From positions 124,001 to 188,000 of the forward strand of contig FOEZ01000006.1 in NCBI GenBank assembly GCA_900110595.1: a DNA stretch of 64,000 nt, given 5' to 3'. The notes beneath the pieces were generated by a model. The model saw only the letters and a program-made list of their open reading frames with translations. It made no database searches and was not told where the DNA came from. Made by a program: the position numbers and the translations under genes. Shown in pieces: positions 8,825-17,605 of the stretch; within the stretch, counting starts at the first letter, position 1, and every line of letters starts with the position of its first letter. Source of the DNA: Arthrobacter sp. OV608. GTDB taxonomy: Bacteria > Actinomycetota > Actinomycetes > Actinomycetales > Micrococcaceae.

Positions 8825-10207
8825 ATGACCGAAAGCATTGCGCCCCCCAACACGAAAGCGGAAGCAAAACCCACCCGCGAACTGGCCAAGGTCGCCGTAT
8901 CCGGCTGGCTGGGAACAGCCATGGAGTTCATGGACTTCCAGTTGTATTCGCTGGCGGCAGCCATCGTCTTCAACAAGCTCTTCTTCCCCGACGCCAGCCC
9001 GGTCATCGGCCTCATCGCCGCCATGGCAACGTACGGCGTGGGCTACGTTGCCCGTCTTGCGGGTGCCGTTTACTTCGGCCGGATGGGTGACAGGATCGGC
9101 CGCAAGAAGGTCCTCTTCATCACTATCGCCCTGATGGGTGCGTCCACAACGCTGATCGGTGTCCTCCCCACCTACGCTATGATCGGCATCTGGGCCCCCA
9201 TCCTGCTGGTGGCCCTGCGCCTGGCGCAGGGCTTCGGTGCCGGCGCCGAGATCGCTGGCGCCACCGTGATGCTGGCTGAGTTCGCTCCCGCCCGCCGCCG
9301 CGGCCTCATCTCCTCCCTCGTGTCCCTGGGCACCAACTCAGGAACCCTGGCCGCATCTGCCATCTGGGCAATCCTGGCCGCAACCCTCTCGGAGGAGCAG
9401 CTCCTGGCCTGGGGATGGCGCATCCCGTTCCTGTTCAGCTTCGTGCTGATGATCTTCGCCGTCTGGGTCCGCCGGTCCCTCAAGGAAAGCCCGGTCTTCG
9501 AAGAGCGTGCCGACGTCGTCGATGGCGTTGCACTGTCCAAGAGCGAAATCGCCGCAACGCAGGAACTGGCAAAGACCAGCACCATCGAAGCTGCGCTGCA
9601 CCAGCGCAAAGGCAAGGCCTTCCTCATCGCCCTCGGCCTTCGCTTCGGGCAGGCAGGCAACTCCGGCCTCGTGCAGACCTTCCTCGTCGGCTACATCGCC
9701 ACCGTCCTCCTGGTGGACAAGAGCGTGGCCACCAGCGCCATCATGTACGGCTCGCTGCTCGGCTTCCTCACCATCCCCGTCATGGGCCTCCTCGGTGACC
9801 GCTTCGGCCGGCGGCCGCTCTACCTGGCACTCAGCTCCCTCACCGCGCTGTTCGCCATTCCCATGATGTTGATGGTCACCAGCGGCAACACGGTCCTCAT
9901 CACCGTCGCCATGGTGGCAGGCCTCAACCTGGGCGTGCTGAGCCTGTTCGCCATGGAGAGCGTCACCATGGCCGAGTTCTTCGGCGCCCGCACCCGCTTC
10001 ACCCAGCTCGCGCTCGCCAAGGAGATCGGCGGCATCCTCGCAACCGCCATCGGCCCGCTGCTGGCCGCCACGCTCACCGCAATCACCGGCCACTGGTGGC
10101 CGCTGGCCGCGATGCTCGTCGCCTACTCACTGATCACCCTCATCTCGGCCTTCGTCGGTCCCGAGGTCCGCGGCCGCGACATGGTCCGCCTGGAAGACGC
10201 AGTATGA
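8825..10207 (+). CDS. MFS metabolite:H+ symporter (MHS family)
   Basis: A 460-residue, 12-segment transporter. I set the start at ATG 8825, preceded by AAAGGAG at good spacing; an in-frame ATG at 8744 lacks this. The loop RMGDRIGRKKVLF after segment 2 and RLAQGFGAGAEIAGA in segment 4 are classic of the MHS/ProP-ShiA branch, which imports organic acids with protons. It is the first gene of the hexonate operon and overlaps the dehydrogenase by four bases (ATGA). A sugar acid such as gulonate, idonate or mannonate is the likely cargo by context. Confidence 0.85.
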   Translation: MTESIAPPNTKAEAKPTRELAKVAVSGWLGTAMEFMDFQLYSLAAAIVFNKLFFPDASPVIGLIAAMATYGVGYVARLAGAVYFGRMGDRIGRKKVLFITIALMGASTTLIGVLPTYAMIGIWAPILLVALRLAQGFGAGAEIAGATVMLAEFAPARRRGLISSLVSLGTNSGTLAASAIWAILAATLSEEQLLAWGWRIPFLFSFVLMIFAVWVRRSLKESPVFEERADVVDGVALSKSEIAATQELAKTSTIEAALHQRKGKAFLIALGLRFGQAGNSGLVQTFLVGYIATVLLVDKSVATSAIMYGSLLGFLTIPVMGLLGDRFGRRPLYLALSSLTALFAIPMMLMVTSGNTVLITVAMVAGLNLGVLSLFAMESVTMAEFFGARTRFTQLALAKEIGGILATAIGPLLAATLTAITGHWWPLAAMLVAYSLITLISAFVGPEVRGRDMVRLEDAV

Positions 10208-11235
10208 AAGCCGTTGTAGTCCACGGCGCCAACGATCTCCGGATCGATGAACGGCCCGAGCCGGTTGCCGGCCCCGGGGAAGTAGTGCTCGACGTCGAAT
10301 GGGGCGGCATCTGCGGATCTGACCTTTCGTACTGGCGCCACGGCGGCTCGGGGACGGCTGTACTGAAGTCGCCGCTGGTCCTCGGTCACGAGGTGGCGGG
10401 GCGGATTGCCCAGCTCGGTGCCGGCGTCACGGACCTCGAGGTGGGGCAGCCGGTCACCGTCCACCCCGCAGAACTGGTGGGCGACGGCAGCATGCCGGAG
10501 CGCCTCGCCGGCCGCACCAACCTCTACCCGCAGATCCGGTACTTCGGCTCGGCCGCCTTCGACCCCCACACTGATGGCGGCTTCAGCGAACGCAAGCTCG
10601 CCCGTGCCTCCCAGATCCGGCCGTTGCCCGAGGGCGTGGACACCCTGCACGGCGCACTGGCCGAACCCCTCGCCGTCGCCCTTCACGCCGTCGGTCGGGT
10701 TGGAAACCTGTCCGGCCGGGACGTGCTGGTCAACGGTGCCGGCCCCATCGGATCCCTGGTGGTCGCCGCAGCGAAGTACGCCGGCGCCAGGAACGTGATC
10801 GCCACTGACATCAGCGAAGCGTCACTGGCTATTGCGAAGGCCATGGGTGCCGATGAGGTGCTGAACGTCTCGGCGGGCGGCAGCCTTCCGCAGGACATGG
10901 AACTTGTTTTTGAAGCCACCGGCATTCCAGCCGTCCTCGGCGGGGTCCTGCGCGCCACGGCCCGCGGCGGCACTATCGTCCAGGTGGGCAACCTGCCCGG
11001 CGCCCCCGCACCCGCGGCGCTGGGGGACCTGGTAACCAGGGAGATCACCTGGATCGGCTCGTACCGGTTCGTGGATGAGATCACCGACGCCCTCCGCGCC
11101 ATGGCCGAAGGCCTGGACGTGTCACCGGTTATCACCCACACGTTCGATCTCGACCAGGCGGAGGAAGCCATGCGCGTTTCGGCAGACCCCGCCGCCGGCA
11201 GCAGCAAGGTCATGCTCCGCCTCAGCACCACCTGA
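10204..11235 (+). CDS. Zn-dependent polyol/hexonate dehydrogenase (L-idonate / L-gulonate 5-dehydrogenase-like)
   Basis: A 343-residue medium-chain dehydrogenase. The catalytic zinc ligands are visible in GGICGSDLSYW (Cys about 36) and LGHEVAG (His-Glu about 61). The cofactor site is VNGAGPIGSL with TDIS after the second strand (NAD-type). The closest pattern is IdnD or RspB, with DGGFSERK and RYFGSAAFDPH matching that group. The usual four-cysteine structural zinc loop is absent: the corresponding stretch around 88-110 has no cysteine. With ManD and fructuronate reductase next door, oxidation of L-gulonate or L-idonate at C5 is the best guess. Confidence 0.8.
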   Translation: MKAVVVHGANDLRIDERPEPVAGPGEVVLDVEWGGICGSDLSYWRHGGSGTAVLKSPLVLGHEVAGRIAQLGAGVTDLEVGQPVTVHPAELVGDGSMPERLAGRTNLYPQIRYFGSAAFDPHTDGGFSERKLARASQIRPLPEGVDTLHGALAEPLAVALHAVGRVGNLSGRDVLVNGAGPIGSLVVAAAKYAGARNVIATDISEASLAIAKAMGADEVLNVSAGGSLPQDMELVFEATGIPAVLGGVLRATARGGTIVQVGNLPGAPAPAALGDLVTREITWIGSYRFVDEITDALRAMAEGLDVSPVITHTFDLDQAEEAMRVSADPAAGSSKVMLRLSTT

Positions 11236-11243
11236 CCACCCCA

Positions 11244-11297
11244 CCCAACTGAGTAGCAGTAAGTGTCGTTATGGCGGCTCATAACGACACTTACTGC
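11244..11297. repeat. Palindromic intergenic repeat, copy A
   Basis: Two perfect 18-base arms (11256-11273 and 11280-11297; core AAGTGTCGTTAT) are separated by GCGGCT. The left flank extends to CCCAACTGAGTAG at 11244. The same 29-base arm, with small changes, forms a second palindrome at 44718-44783. It lies inside the hexonate operon between the dehydrogenase and manD, so it could be a processing or attenuation hairpin as well as a mobile repeat. Confidence 0.8.
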
Positions 11298-11339
11298 GAC
11301 CTACTTGCTCTATCTACCACCCACCTGAAGGACCAACCA

Positions 11340-12551
11340 GTGAAGATCACCGACGCACGGGTAGTGGTTTCGTCGCCCGGACGGAACTACGTCACGCTCG
11401 TAATTGAAACCGAGGACGGTATCACCGGCATCGGCGACGCCACCCTGAACGGGCGCGAGCTGTCCGTGGCGTCCTACCTGTCCGAGCACCTTTGCCCGCT
11501 GCTGATTGGCCGGGACGCGCGCCGCATCGAGGACGCCTGGCAGTACTTCTACAAGGGTGCCTACTGGCGCCGCGGCCCGGTGACCATGACCGCCATCGCC
11601 GCTATCGACGTCGCGCTCTGGGACATCAAGGGCAAGGCCGCCGGCATGCCGGTGTACGAACTCCTCGGCGGCGCAGCCCGCGAGGGCGTGATGGTCTACG
11701 GCCACGCCAGCGGCTCCACGCTGGAGGACTTGGGCGCAGACTTCCAGCACCACCTGGACCTCGGTTACAAGGCCATCCGGGCCCAGGCCGCCGTCCCGGG
11801 CCTGGAAAAGACCTACGGAATCGCCCCGGTGGACGGCAAGCTGTACGAGCCCGCCAGCGGCAACGTCCCACAGGAGGACACCTGGGAGACGACGGCGTAC
11901 CTGGACTTCGCGCCGAAAATGATGGCCCACGTGCGCGAACAGTTCGGCTACAACGTGCACGTCCTGCACGACGTGCACCACCGCCTGACCCCCATCGAGG
12001 CGGGCAGGTTGGGCGCCTCGCTGGAGCAGTACCGGCCCTTCTGGATCGAGGACCCGACGCCGGCCGAGGACCAGTCCGCGTTCCGCCTGATCCGCCAGCA
12101 CACCACCACGCCCATCGCCGTCGGTGAGGTGTTCAACTCGATCTGGGACTGCCAGCAGCTGATCACCGAACGGCTGATCGACTACATCCGCACCTCCGTG
12201 TCGCACGCCGGCGGCATCACCCACCTGCGCCGGATCTTCTCCCTCGCCGACCTCTACGGCGTGCGCTCCGGCTCCCACGGCGCGGGCGACCTCTCGCCGG
12301 CTTCCTTCGCCGCGGCCCTGCACGTGGACATGAGCATCCCCAACTTCGGCATCCAGGAATACATGGGCCACCGGGAACCCGCCAACGAGGTCTTCACCAC
12401 CTCCTACACGTTCAATGACGGCTACATGCACCCCGGGGATGCTCCCGGCATCGGCGTGGAGTTCAACGAGGAAGCCGCCGCCCGCTTCCCGTTCGACCCC
12501 AAGTACCTGCCCATCAACCGGCGGCTCGACGGATCGGTGCACGACTGGTGA
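11340..12551 (+). CDS. manD: D-mannonate dehydratase, enolase superfamily (ManD/RspA)
   Basis: A 403-residue enzyme, the normal ManD length. I choose GTG 11340 because GAAGGA lies seven bases upstream; the longer frame would translate the palindrome arm. The lid domain has GNYVTL-like and [16 protein letters not shown] segments. The barrel has [16 protein letters not shown] (first metal ligand), PFWIEDPTP (Glu ligand) and GEVFNS, with RSGSHGAGD late. ManD dehydrates D-mannonate to 2-keto-3-deoxygluconate (KDG) using Mg2+. Some members are low-efficiency or use D-gluconate, so the exact substrate is inferred from neighbours. The stop overlaps the next gene's GTG. Confidence 0.9.
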   Translation: MKITDARVVVSSPGRNYVTLVIETEDGITGIGDATLNGRELSVASYLSEHLCPLLIGRDARRIEDAWQYFYKGAYWRRGPVTMTAIAAIDVALWDIKGKAAGMPVYELLGGAAREGVMVYGHASGSTLEDLGADFQHHLDLGYKAIRAQAAVPGLEKTYGIAPVDGKLYEPASGNVPQEDTWETTAYLDFAPKMMAHVREQFGYNVHVLHDVHHRLTPIEAGRLGASLEQYRPFWIEDPTPAEDQSAFRLIRQHTTTPIAVGEVFNSIWDCQQLITERLIDYIRTSVSHAGGITHLRRIFSLADLYGVRSGSHGAGDLSPASFAAALHVDMSIPNFGIQEYMGHREPANEVFTTSYTFNDGYMHPGDAPGIGVEFNEEAAARFPFDPKYLPINRRLDGSVHDW

Positions 12552-13534
12552 GCATCCCTACCCAACACCCGAAGCAAGAGCCGTTCGACGTCGTTGTAAT
12601 GGGGGAGATCCTCGTTGAGGTGGCCACCGACGTGGCGTTCGGCCACGGCGTCCCCGCCCAGCTCGGCATCTCCGGTGACGCCCTGAATGTTGCCGCGGCA
12701 GCCGCTGCCGCGGGTGCCCGCGTGGGCCTCCTGTCCGTACTGACCGACGACGACCTCGGCAAGGCGATCGCCGCCAGGATTGTGGAACTCGGCGTTTCCC
12801 CCGACCTGCTGAAGTTCCGCCGCGGCCAGCAGGGCGTCTACCTGGTCCACTGTGACCCGGACGGCCAGCGCGAGTTCTCGTATGCCCGCACCGGCAGCGT
12901 CGGGTCCACGCTGGGGCCGGACGACGTCGACCCGGCAGTTTTCGCCGCTGCCGGCGCCGTGGTGGCGGGAGGTATCGCCTGTGCCATCTCAGAGTCATCG
13001 CGCGCGGCGGTTTTCAAGGCCGCCGCCGTGGCGAAGCGCTTTGTGTTCGATCCCAACTACCGCCCCCGCCTCACCTCCGTGGAGGAGGCGACGGCGGCCC
13101 TGCTGGAGCTCGCGCCCCGCGCCTTCCTGGTCACTCCATCCTTCCCCGGCGAAACATCGGCTCTCCTGGACTGCCCGACGCCGGTTGAGGCCGCCGCGAA
13201 GCTGCGCAGCCTGGGTGCGCGGAACGTCGCGGTCACCTGCGGTGCCGACGGCATCCAGCTGGACGGCGAAGGCCAGGACAAAACCTGGATCGACTCGATC
13301 CCGGCTCCGGCTGTGGTGGACCAGACCGGCGCGGGCGATGCCTTTGTTGGCACCCTCACCGCCCGCCTTGTCCTTGGCGACAACCTTTCCGCCGCTGCGA
13401 GGTACGGAGCAGCAGCTGCATCACTGGTGGTGGGCGGCAAGGGCGGCACCGGCTTCATCCCCACCCTGGAGCAAACCCGCGCCCACGCTTCCGTCGGGCT
13501 GGCACCGGAAGGAGCAGCGCCATCACACGCCTAA
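12548..13534 (+). CDS. PfkB-family sugar kinase, likely 2-keto-3-deoxygluconate kinase
   Basis: A 328-residue ribokinase-fold kinase starting at GTG 12548, overlapping the manD stop (GTGA). The N-terminal [14 protein letters not shown] and [12 protein letters not shown] motifs bind the sugar. The C-terminal [13 protein letters not shown] carries the catalytic aspartate and anion hole. Between ManD and a KDPG aldolase, phosphorylation of KDG to KDPG is the expected step. The family also includes fructokinases, so the assignment depends on context. Its last codons overlap the next gene's proposed ATC start. Confidence 0.85.
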   Translation: MSIPTQHPKQEPFDVVVMGEILVEVATDVAFGHGVPAQLGISGDALNVAAAAAAAGARVGLLSVLTDDDLGKAIAARIVELGVSPDLLKFRRGQQGVYLVHCDPDGQREFSYARTGSVGSTLGPDDVDPAVFAAAGAVVAGGIACAISESSRAAVFKAAAVAKRFVFDPNYRPRLTSVEEATAALLELAPRAFLVTPSFPGETSALLDCPTPVEAAAKLRSLGARNVAVTCGADGIQLDGEGQDKTWIDSIPAPAVVDQTGAGDAFVGTLTARLVLGDNLSAAARYGAAAASLVVGGKGGTGFIPTLEQTRAHASVGLAPEGAAPSHA

Positions 13535-14988
13535 GCGCTGCCTCCCTTGCCGGCAACGACAAACACCGCGCACCCCTTGCGGACCGGACCATCCGGCCCG
13601 GCATCGTCCACCTCGGGCTGGGTGCCTTCGCCCGCGCCCACACCGCCGTCTTCACCGAAGAAGCCATGCTCGCCACCGGCGATTCCGGCTGGGGGATCAT
13701 CGGAGTCACGCAGCGTTCCGACACCGTGGCACGCCAGCTGGCTCCGCAGGACGGACTCTTCTGCGTCGCTGAGCGGGGGAGCGGCGCCGCGCCGCTGCGC
13801 GTGGTGTCCAGCATCGTGGAGGCCATCTCGGGCCGGGACCGGCCGGATGCCGTGGTGGACCGCATCGCCGGGGACAGCACGCGGGTGGTGACACTGACGG
13901 TCACCGAAAAGGGCTACCGGATCGATCCGCACACCGGTTCCCTGAACCTCGCGGATGACCAGGTCCAGTCAGATCTTGCCGGGAACCCGCCGCTGACCGC
14001 CATCGGACAGGTCACGCGCGGCATCCAGAAACGGGCCATGGCCGGCGCAGGACCGCTCACCGTGGTCTCGTGCGACAACCTGCCGGGCAACGGTGAACTG
14101 ACCGGCACCCTGGTCAGGGCGTTCGCCACCGCCCTGCCTGAGGATGAATCCGGGCCGCTGCTTGCTTGGCTGAAGGACAACGTCACCTTCCCCAGCACAA
14201 TGGTGGACCGGATGGTGCCGGCCACCACAGCAGATGACCTTGACGCCGTCGAACGTGAACTGGGACTCCGGGATGAGGCCGCCGTGGTGGCCGAACCCTT
14301 TATGCAGTGGGTCATCGAGGACAACTTCGCGGGGGACCGGCCCGCCTGGGAAAAAGCCGGGGCGCTGTTCAGCAACGATGTGGCCGCGTGGGAGGCGGCC
14401 AAGCTGCGCCTGCTCAACGCGAGCCACTCGATGCTGGCATACCTCGGCCTGGCGAGCGGCAAGGCGACCATCAGCGACGCCATCGGCGAGGACGTATTCC
14501 GCGTGGCCTGCCAGCGGATGCTGGCCGAGGACGCGCTGCCCACCATCAGCCTCCCCAAGGGATTGGACGGCGAAACGTACTGCGCCCAGGTCCTCGAGCG
14601 CTTCGCGAACCCGGCGCTGGGCCACACCACCGCCAAGGTAGGCAGCGACGGTTCACAAAAAATCGGCCTCCGCCTGCTGACCACCGCACGCGCCGCCCTC
14701 GACGCCGGCCGTGAACCGCGCTGGGCCGCGCTCGCCGTGGCCGCGTGGATGCACCACGTGGCCACCACTGCTGCCGCAGACCTGAACGATCCCCTGGCGG
14801 ACGAGCTCCAGAAGGCCCTGCCCGCTGAGCGGTCCGCCGCCACCGTGGTGCCGGCGCTCCTGGGCGTGCGCAGCATCTTTGACGCCGGACTCGCGGCCAA
14901 CACCACCTTCGCGGACCTGCTGACGCACTGGTACCGCATCATCGACACCGGGCTGGAAGGCCTGAGAAAAGAGATCAACCATGGCTGA
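13522..14988 (+). CDS. Mannitol dehydrogenase-family D-fructuronate reductase (D-mannonate oxidoreductase), ATC start
   Basis: This is a long-chain mannitol/fructuronate dehydrogenase of 488 residues when started at ATC 13522. The NAD-binding motif GIVHLGLGAFARAH lies near residue 29, and the C-terminal half contains DNLPGNG and KLRLLNASHSMLAYLG, the family catalytic region. The first in-frame ATG (13666) falls after the Rossmann motif. No ATG or GTG precedes it, while GGAAGGAG lies seven bases ahead of the ATC and ATC-ACA-CGC gives a normal family N-terminus. It would interconvert D-fructuronate and D-mannonate with NAD(H). It overlaps both neighbours. Confidence 0.85.
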   Translation: MTRLSAASLAGNDKHRAPLADRTIRPGIVHLGLGAFARAHTAVFTEEAMLATGDSGWGIIGVTQRSDTVARQLAPQDGLFCVAERGSGAAPLRVVSSIVEAISGRDRPDAVVDRIAGDSTRVVTLTVTEKGYRIDPHTGSLNLADDQVQSDLAGNPPLTAIGQVTRGIQKRAMAGAGPLTVVSCDNLPGNGELTGTLVRAFATALPEDESGPLLAWLKDNVTFPSTMVDRMVPATTADDLDAVERELGLRDEAAVVAEPFMQWVIEDNFAGDRPAWEKAGALFSNDVAAWEAAKLRLLNASHSMLAYLGLASGKATISDAIGEDVFRVACQRMLAEDALPTISLPKGLDGETYCAQVLERFANPALGHTTAKVGSDGSQKIGLRLLTTARAALDAGREPRWAALAVAAWMHHVATTAAADLNDPLADELQKALPAERSAATVVPALLGVRSIFDAGLAANTTFADLLTHWYRIIDTGLEGLRKEINHG

Positions 14989-15604
14989 CGCAACCAGCGT
15001 CCTGCACGTTTCCCCTGTCATACCCGTGGTCACCATCGCCGATCCCCAGCACGCCGTTCCGGTGGCCCGGGCGCTGGTCGACGGCGGGGTCCGCATCATC
15101 GAGCTGACCCTGCGCACGGACAGCGCGCTTGAATCACTGAAGCGCATCGCCAACGAAGTACCGGATATCCTGGTGGGCGCCGGCACCATCCTCAGTCCGG
15201 CCCAGGCCGACGACGCCGTGGCTGCCGGCGCCCAGTTCCTGGTCAGCCCCGGCGTGACGCCGACGCTGCTGGACCACATGCTGCAGCTGGACGTTCCGGT
15301 GCTGCCCGGAGTGGCCACCGTGGGTGAGGTGCTGGGTGTCTTGGAGCGCGGGCTCACTGCGATGAAGTTCTTCCCGGCCGGACCCGCCGGGGGGCCTGAT
15401 TATCTGGCCGCCATCGGTGCGCCCATCCCGGCCGTCCAGTTCTGCCCCACGGGCGGCATCAGCCTTGCCTCCGCGCCGGAGTACCTGGCGCTGCCTAACG
15501 TCACGTGCGTCGGCGGCAGCTGGCTCACGCCCCGGGCCGCGGTGGAAGGTGAGGACTGGGCAAAGATCACCCGGCTGGCGCAGGGGGCTGCGGCGCTGGC
15601 CTGA
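14981..15604 (+). CDS. eda: 2-keto-3-deoxy-6-phosphogluconate (KDPG) aldolase
   Basis: A 207-residue class I aldolase. The visible motifs are IELTLRT (catalytic Glu, about 47-53), VGAGTILS, SPGVTP and AMKFFPA with the Schiff-base lysine near 130, then CPTGGI binding phosphate. It splits KDPG into pyruvate and glyceraldehyde-3-phosphate in the cytosol. Length and motifs are standard. It overlaps the reductase gene by eight bases, completing the chain from hexonate to central metabolism. A 15-base tandem duplication covers its stop codon. Confidence 0.93.
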   Translation: MADATSVLHVSPVIPVVTIADPQHAVPVARALVDGGVRIIELTLRTDSALESLKRIANEVPDILVGAGTILSPAQADDAVAAGAQFLVSPGVTPTLLDHMLQLDVPVLPGVATVGEVLGVLERGLTAMKFFPAGPAGGPDYLAAIGAPIPAVQFCPTGGISLASAPEYLALPNVTCVGGSWLTPRAAVEGEDWAKITRLAQGAAALA

Positions 15605-15627
15605 CACAAACTTGCCTGACACAAACT
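15599..15627. repeat. 15-base tandem micro-duplication
   Basis: GCCTGACACAAACT occurs at 15599-15612 and again at 15614-15627. The first copy contains the eda stop codon. This is probably a slippage duplication without function. Confidence 0.7.
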
Positions 15628-15655
15628 GCTGCCGGCGCCGCTCCTCTGGCAGAGT

Positions 15656-16603
15656 ATGGGCATGCTCACAGTTATTGGCGAAGGCCTTGTTGACGTTGTC
15701 CAGCGCGCCTCCGGGATCGAGGCCCACGTGGGCGGCAGCCCGCTCAATGTTGCGGTGGGCCTGGCCCGGTTGGACCACCCGGTGCAGTTCATCGGCCGCT
15801 ACGGCCGGGACGCGTACGGCGATTCCGTCGCCGCGCACCTGCGCTCCAGTTCCGTGATGCTTCCGCTGGGCCCGGACGATCTTCCCACCAGCGTGGCCAC
15901 CGCCCTGATTGACGACGACGGCGCCGCCACCTACACCTTCGACCTCACCTGGGAGCTTCCCGGCATCGCCGACCGGCTGGCGTTTATGCTGCAGGGCACC
16001 ACCCTGCTGCACACGGGCTCGATCGCGACGATGCTGGCGCCCGGCGCCAAGGACGTCCTGGCCGCCGTCGAATACGCCCACCCGCGCGCCACCATCAGCT
16101 TCGACCCCAACTGCCGGCCCAGCATCATCACCGACGTGGATTATGCGCGCCGCCACACGGAAAAGTTCGTCTCACTCGCTGACGTGGTGAAGGCCTCCGA
16201 CGAAGACCTCGCCTGGCTCTACCCGGACACGGACGTGCTCGACGCTGCCCGCCGCTGGCTGGAACTGGGCGGCAACGAGGGCCCGGCTATGGTGGTGGTC
16301 ACCCGTGGAGCTGACGGGCCGTGGGGGGTAACCCGGGCCGGCGAGGCGCAGGTGGCGGCACCGCGTGTTCAGGTGGCAGACACGGTGGGCGCCGGCGATT
16401 CCTTTATGGCAGCCCTGCTGTCCGGCCTGGTGGACCGGGGCCTGGACGGTGCCCAGAACCGCAAGGACCTGCGCGAACTTCCGGCAGAGGGCCTGGCCGA
16501 ACTCCTTGCCCACGCGGCCAAGGCGGCGGCCGTTACGGTGTCACGGCCGGGCGCCAACCCGCCCACACGGGCCGAGCTGAACGGTTCGTCGGGGGAGGGC
16601 TAG
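15656..16603 (+). CDS. PfkB-family carbohydrate kinase (fructokinase-like)
   Basis: A 315-residue ribokinase-fold protein. It begins VIGEGLVDVV, continues with HVGGSPLNVAVGLARL (sugar site, about 25-40) and GRYGRDAYG, and ends with DTVGAGDSFMAALLSG carrying the catalytic aspartate. This is the common fructokinase pattern. A second ATG two codons in (15662) is an equally good start because neither has a strong ribosome site. It follows eda by 51 bases on the same strand and is probably in the same regulon. The substrate could be fructose or a related ketose. Confidence 0.85.
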   Translation: MGMLTVIGEGLVDVVQRASGIEAHVGGSPLNVAVGLARLDHPVQFIGRYGRDAYGDSVAAHLRSSSVMLPLGPDDLPTSVATALIDDDGAATYTFDLTWELPGIADRLAFMLQGTTLLHTGSIATMLAPGAKDVLAAVEYAHPRATISFDPNCRPSIITDVDYARRHTEKFVSLADVVKASDEDLAWLYPDTDVLDAARRWLELGGNEGPAMVVVTRGADGPWGVTRAGEAQVAAPRVQVADTVGAGDSFMAALLSGLVDRGLDGAQNRKDLRELPAEGLAELLAHAAKAAAVTVSRPGANPPTRAELNGSSGEG

Positions 16604-16619
16604 GCCGGATTGCCCCTCG

Positions 16620-17489
16620 TTACCCCTCGTGGTTGTAGTAAGGCCACGGCAGGAAGCGACGCTCACCGCGACGGTCCGGTCCTTCCAAGGTGACCTTGCC
16701 TGTGGCAGCCCACTCCACGCCGCGGGGGAACATCCGGATGAACTCGATCCGCCGGAAGGTGTCAATGTCATGCCCTATGGTGATGGTGAAGCTGCGGCCT
16801 TCGCCATAGTTGTTGATCCAGGCAAGGGGCTGCAGCGTGTTGATGCCGGGGAGGCCTTCGATGCCCTCCGCCGGAATGGCCACCGGATAGTGGGGCATGG
16901 GCCACATCGGCGCCTTCTTGTACGACTCCAGGTCGTCAAACACTGAGAGAAGCACCTCCGCGCCGTCGTACAGCTGTACGCCCGTCAGGATGTCGTCACC
17001 TGTCACTGTCCATGTGTCGCTGATGCCCTCCGTGATGGGGTGGCGGGGCCGGGCTGTCTGCAGCAGGGCCTCACCCCAGGGGCGCGGACGCAGCCCGGTG
17101 GGAACGCTGAGCTTCGCGCCCCGCATGATGTTGTACTCCTCGGGATAACCCCAGTCATCCTCCTGCACCGCGGAGCCGTGGAACCAGACGATCCCTTTGC
17201 CGTCGTCGTGGACAAATTTCAGCAGGGCCGCGTCGGTTTCAGCGCCGAAACCGACGGCTTTTTCGTGGTATCCGTCGCGGCCCTCGAACACGATGATGAC
17301 CACGTCGTACCTGTCGATGACGTTCGCGCCAAGCCCCCGCGGGTCCTCGATCACTCGAACGCGGAACCGGCCCGTGTCCTCAAGCACCGTGGTGAGCCAC
17401 TGGTTGTGGGCCCGGAAGCTGCGGAATTCGTTGTCGTGCTCGCAGGTCATATGCCCGGAAAGGATGAGGGCGTTCAACACGTCAGCCAT
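16620..17489 (-). CDS. ThuA-like domain protein
   Basis: A 289-residue protein of the ThuA-like group (glutamine-amidotransferase-like fold). ALILSGHMTCEHDN opens the fold, YDVVIIVFEG follows, and GKGIVWFHGSAVQEDDW is the characteristic central strand and turn. I start at ATG 17489 with GGAG upstream; the longer frame needs a TTG. ThuA proteins accompany 3-keto-disaccharide and trehalose catabolism, often with Gfo/Idh dehydrogenases, although their chemistry is poorly settled. It is divergent from the fused deglycosidase genes, sharing a 116-base promoter region, which suggests a role with 3-keto sugars. Confidence 0.8.
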   Translation of the reverse strand: MADVLNALILSGHMTCEHDNEFRSFRAHNQWLTTVLEDTGRFRVRVIEDPRGLGANVIDRYDVVIIVFEGRDGYHEKAVGFGAETDAALLKFVHDDGKGIVWFHGSAVQEDDWGYPEEYNIMRGAKLSVPTGLRPRPWGEALLQTARPRHPITEGISDTWTVTGDDILTGVQLYDGAEVLLSVFDDLESYKKAPMWPMPHYPVAIPAEGIEGLPGINTLQPLAWINNYGEGRSFTITIGHDIDTFRRIEFIRMFPRGVEWAATGKVTLEGPDRRGERRFLPWPYYNHEG

Positions 17490-17557
17490 GCGATCTGGGC
17501 TCCTATTATTTGGCAAGTCGGGTTAGGGAGAAAGCTTACATACTTTAGTGTGAAAGC

Positions 17558-17568
17558 GACATAACGAT
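17558..17568 (-). promoter_or_regulatory. Candidate island operator, site 1 (GACATAAC form)
   Basis: GACATAACGAT, the reverse-complement form of the ACTTATGTC-like element found at other island promoters, lies 37 bases upstream of the first fused deglycosidase and between it and the ThuA gene. CATACTT at 17539-17545 is a degenerate neighbour. The match is partial (GACATAA). Confidence 0.35.
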
Positions 17569-17605
17569 GCTACGATCGGTGTGCACCTAGAGAGAGTGAG
17601 CAACG

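Noticed and set aside
11271..11340. Earlier ATG start for ManD
   Set aside because: The added residues are encoded by the arm of the palindromic repeat. GTG 11340 has a proper ribosome site and gives the normal family length.
13666..14988. ATG 13666 as the start of the fructuronate reductase
   Set aside because: It would remove the NAD-binding motif at the N-terminus and leave a 130-base gap without a ribosome site in place of tight coupling.
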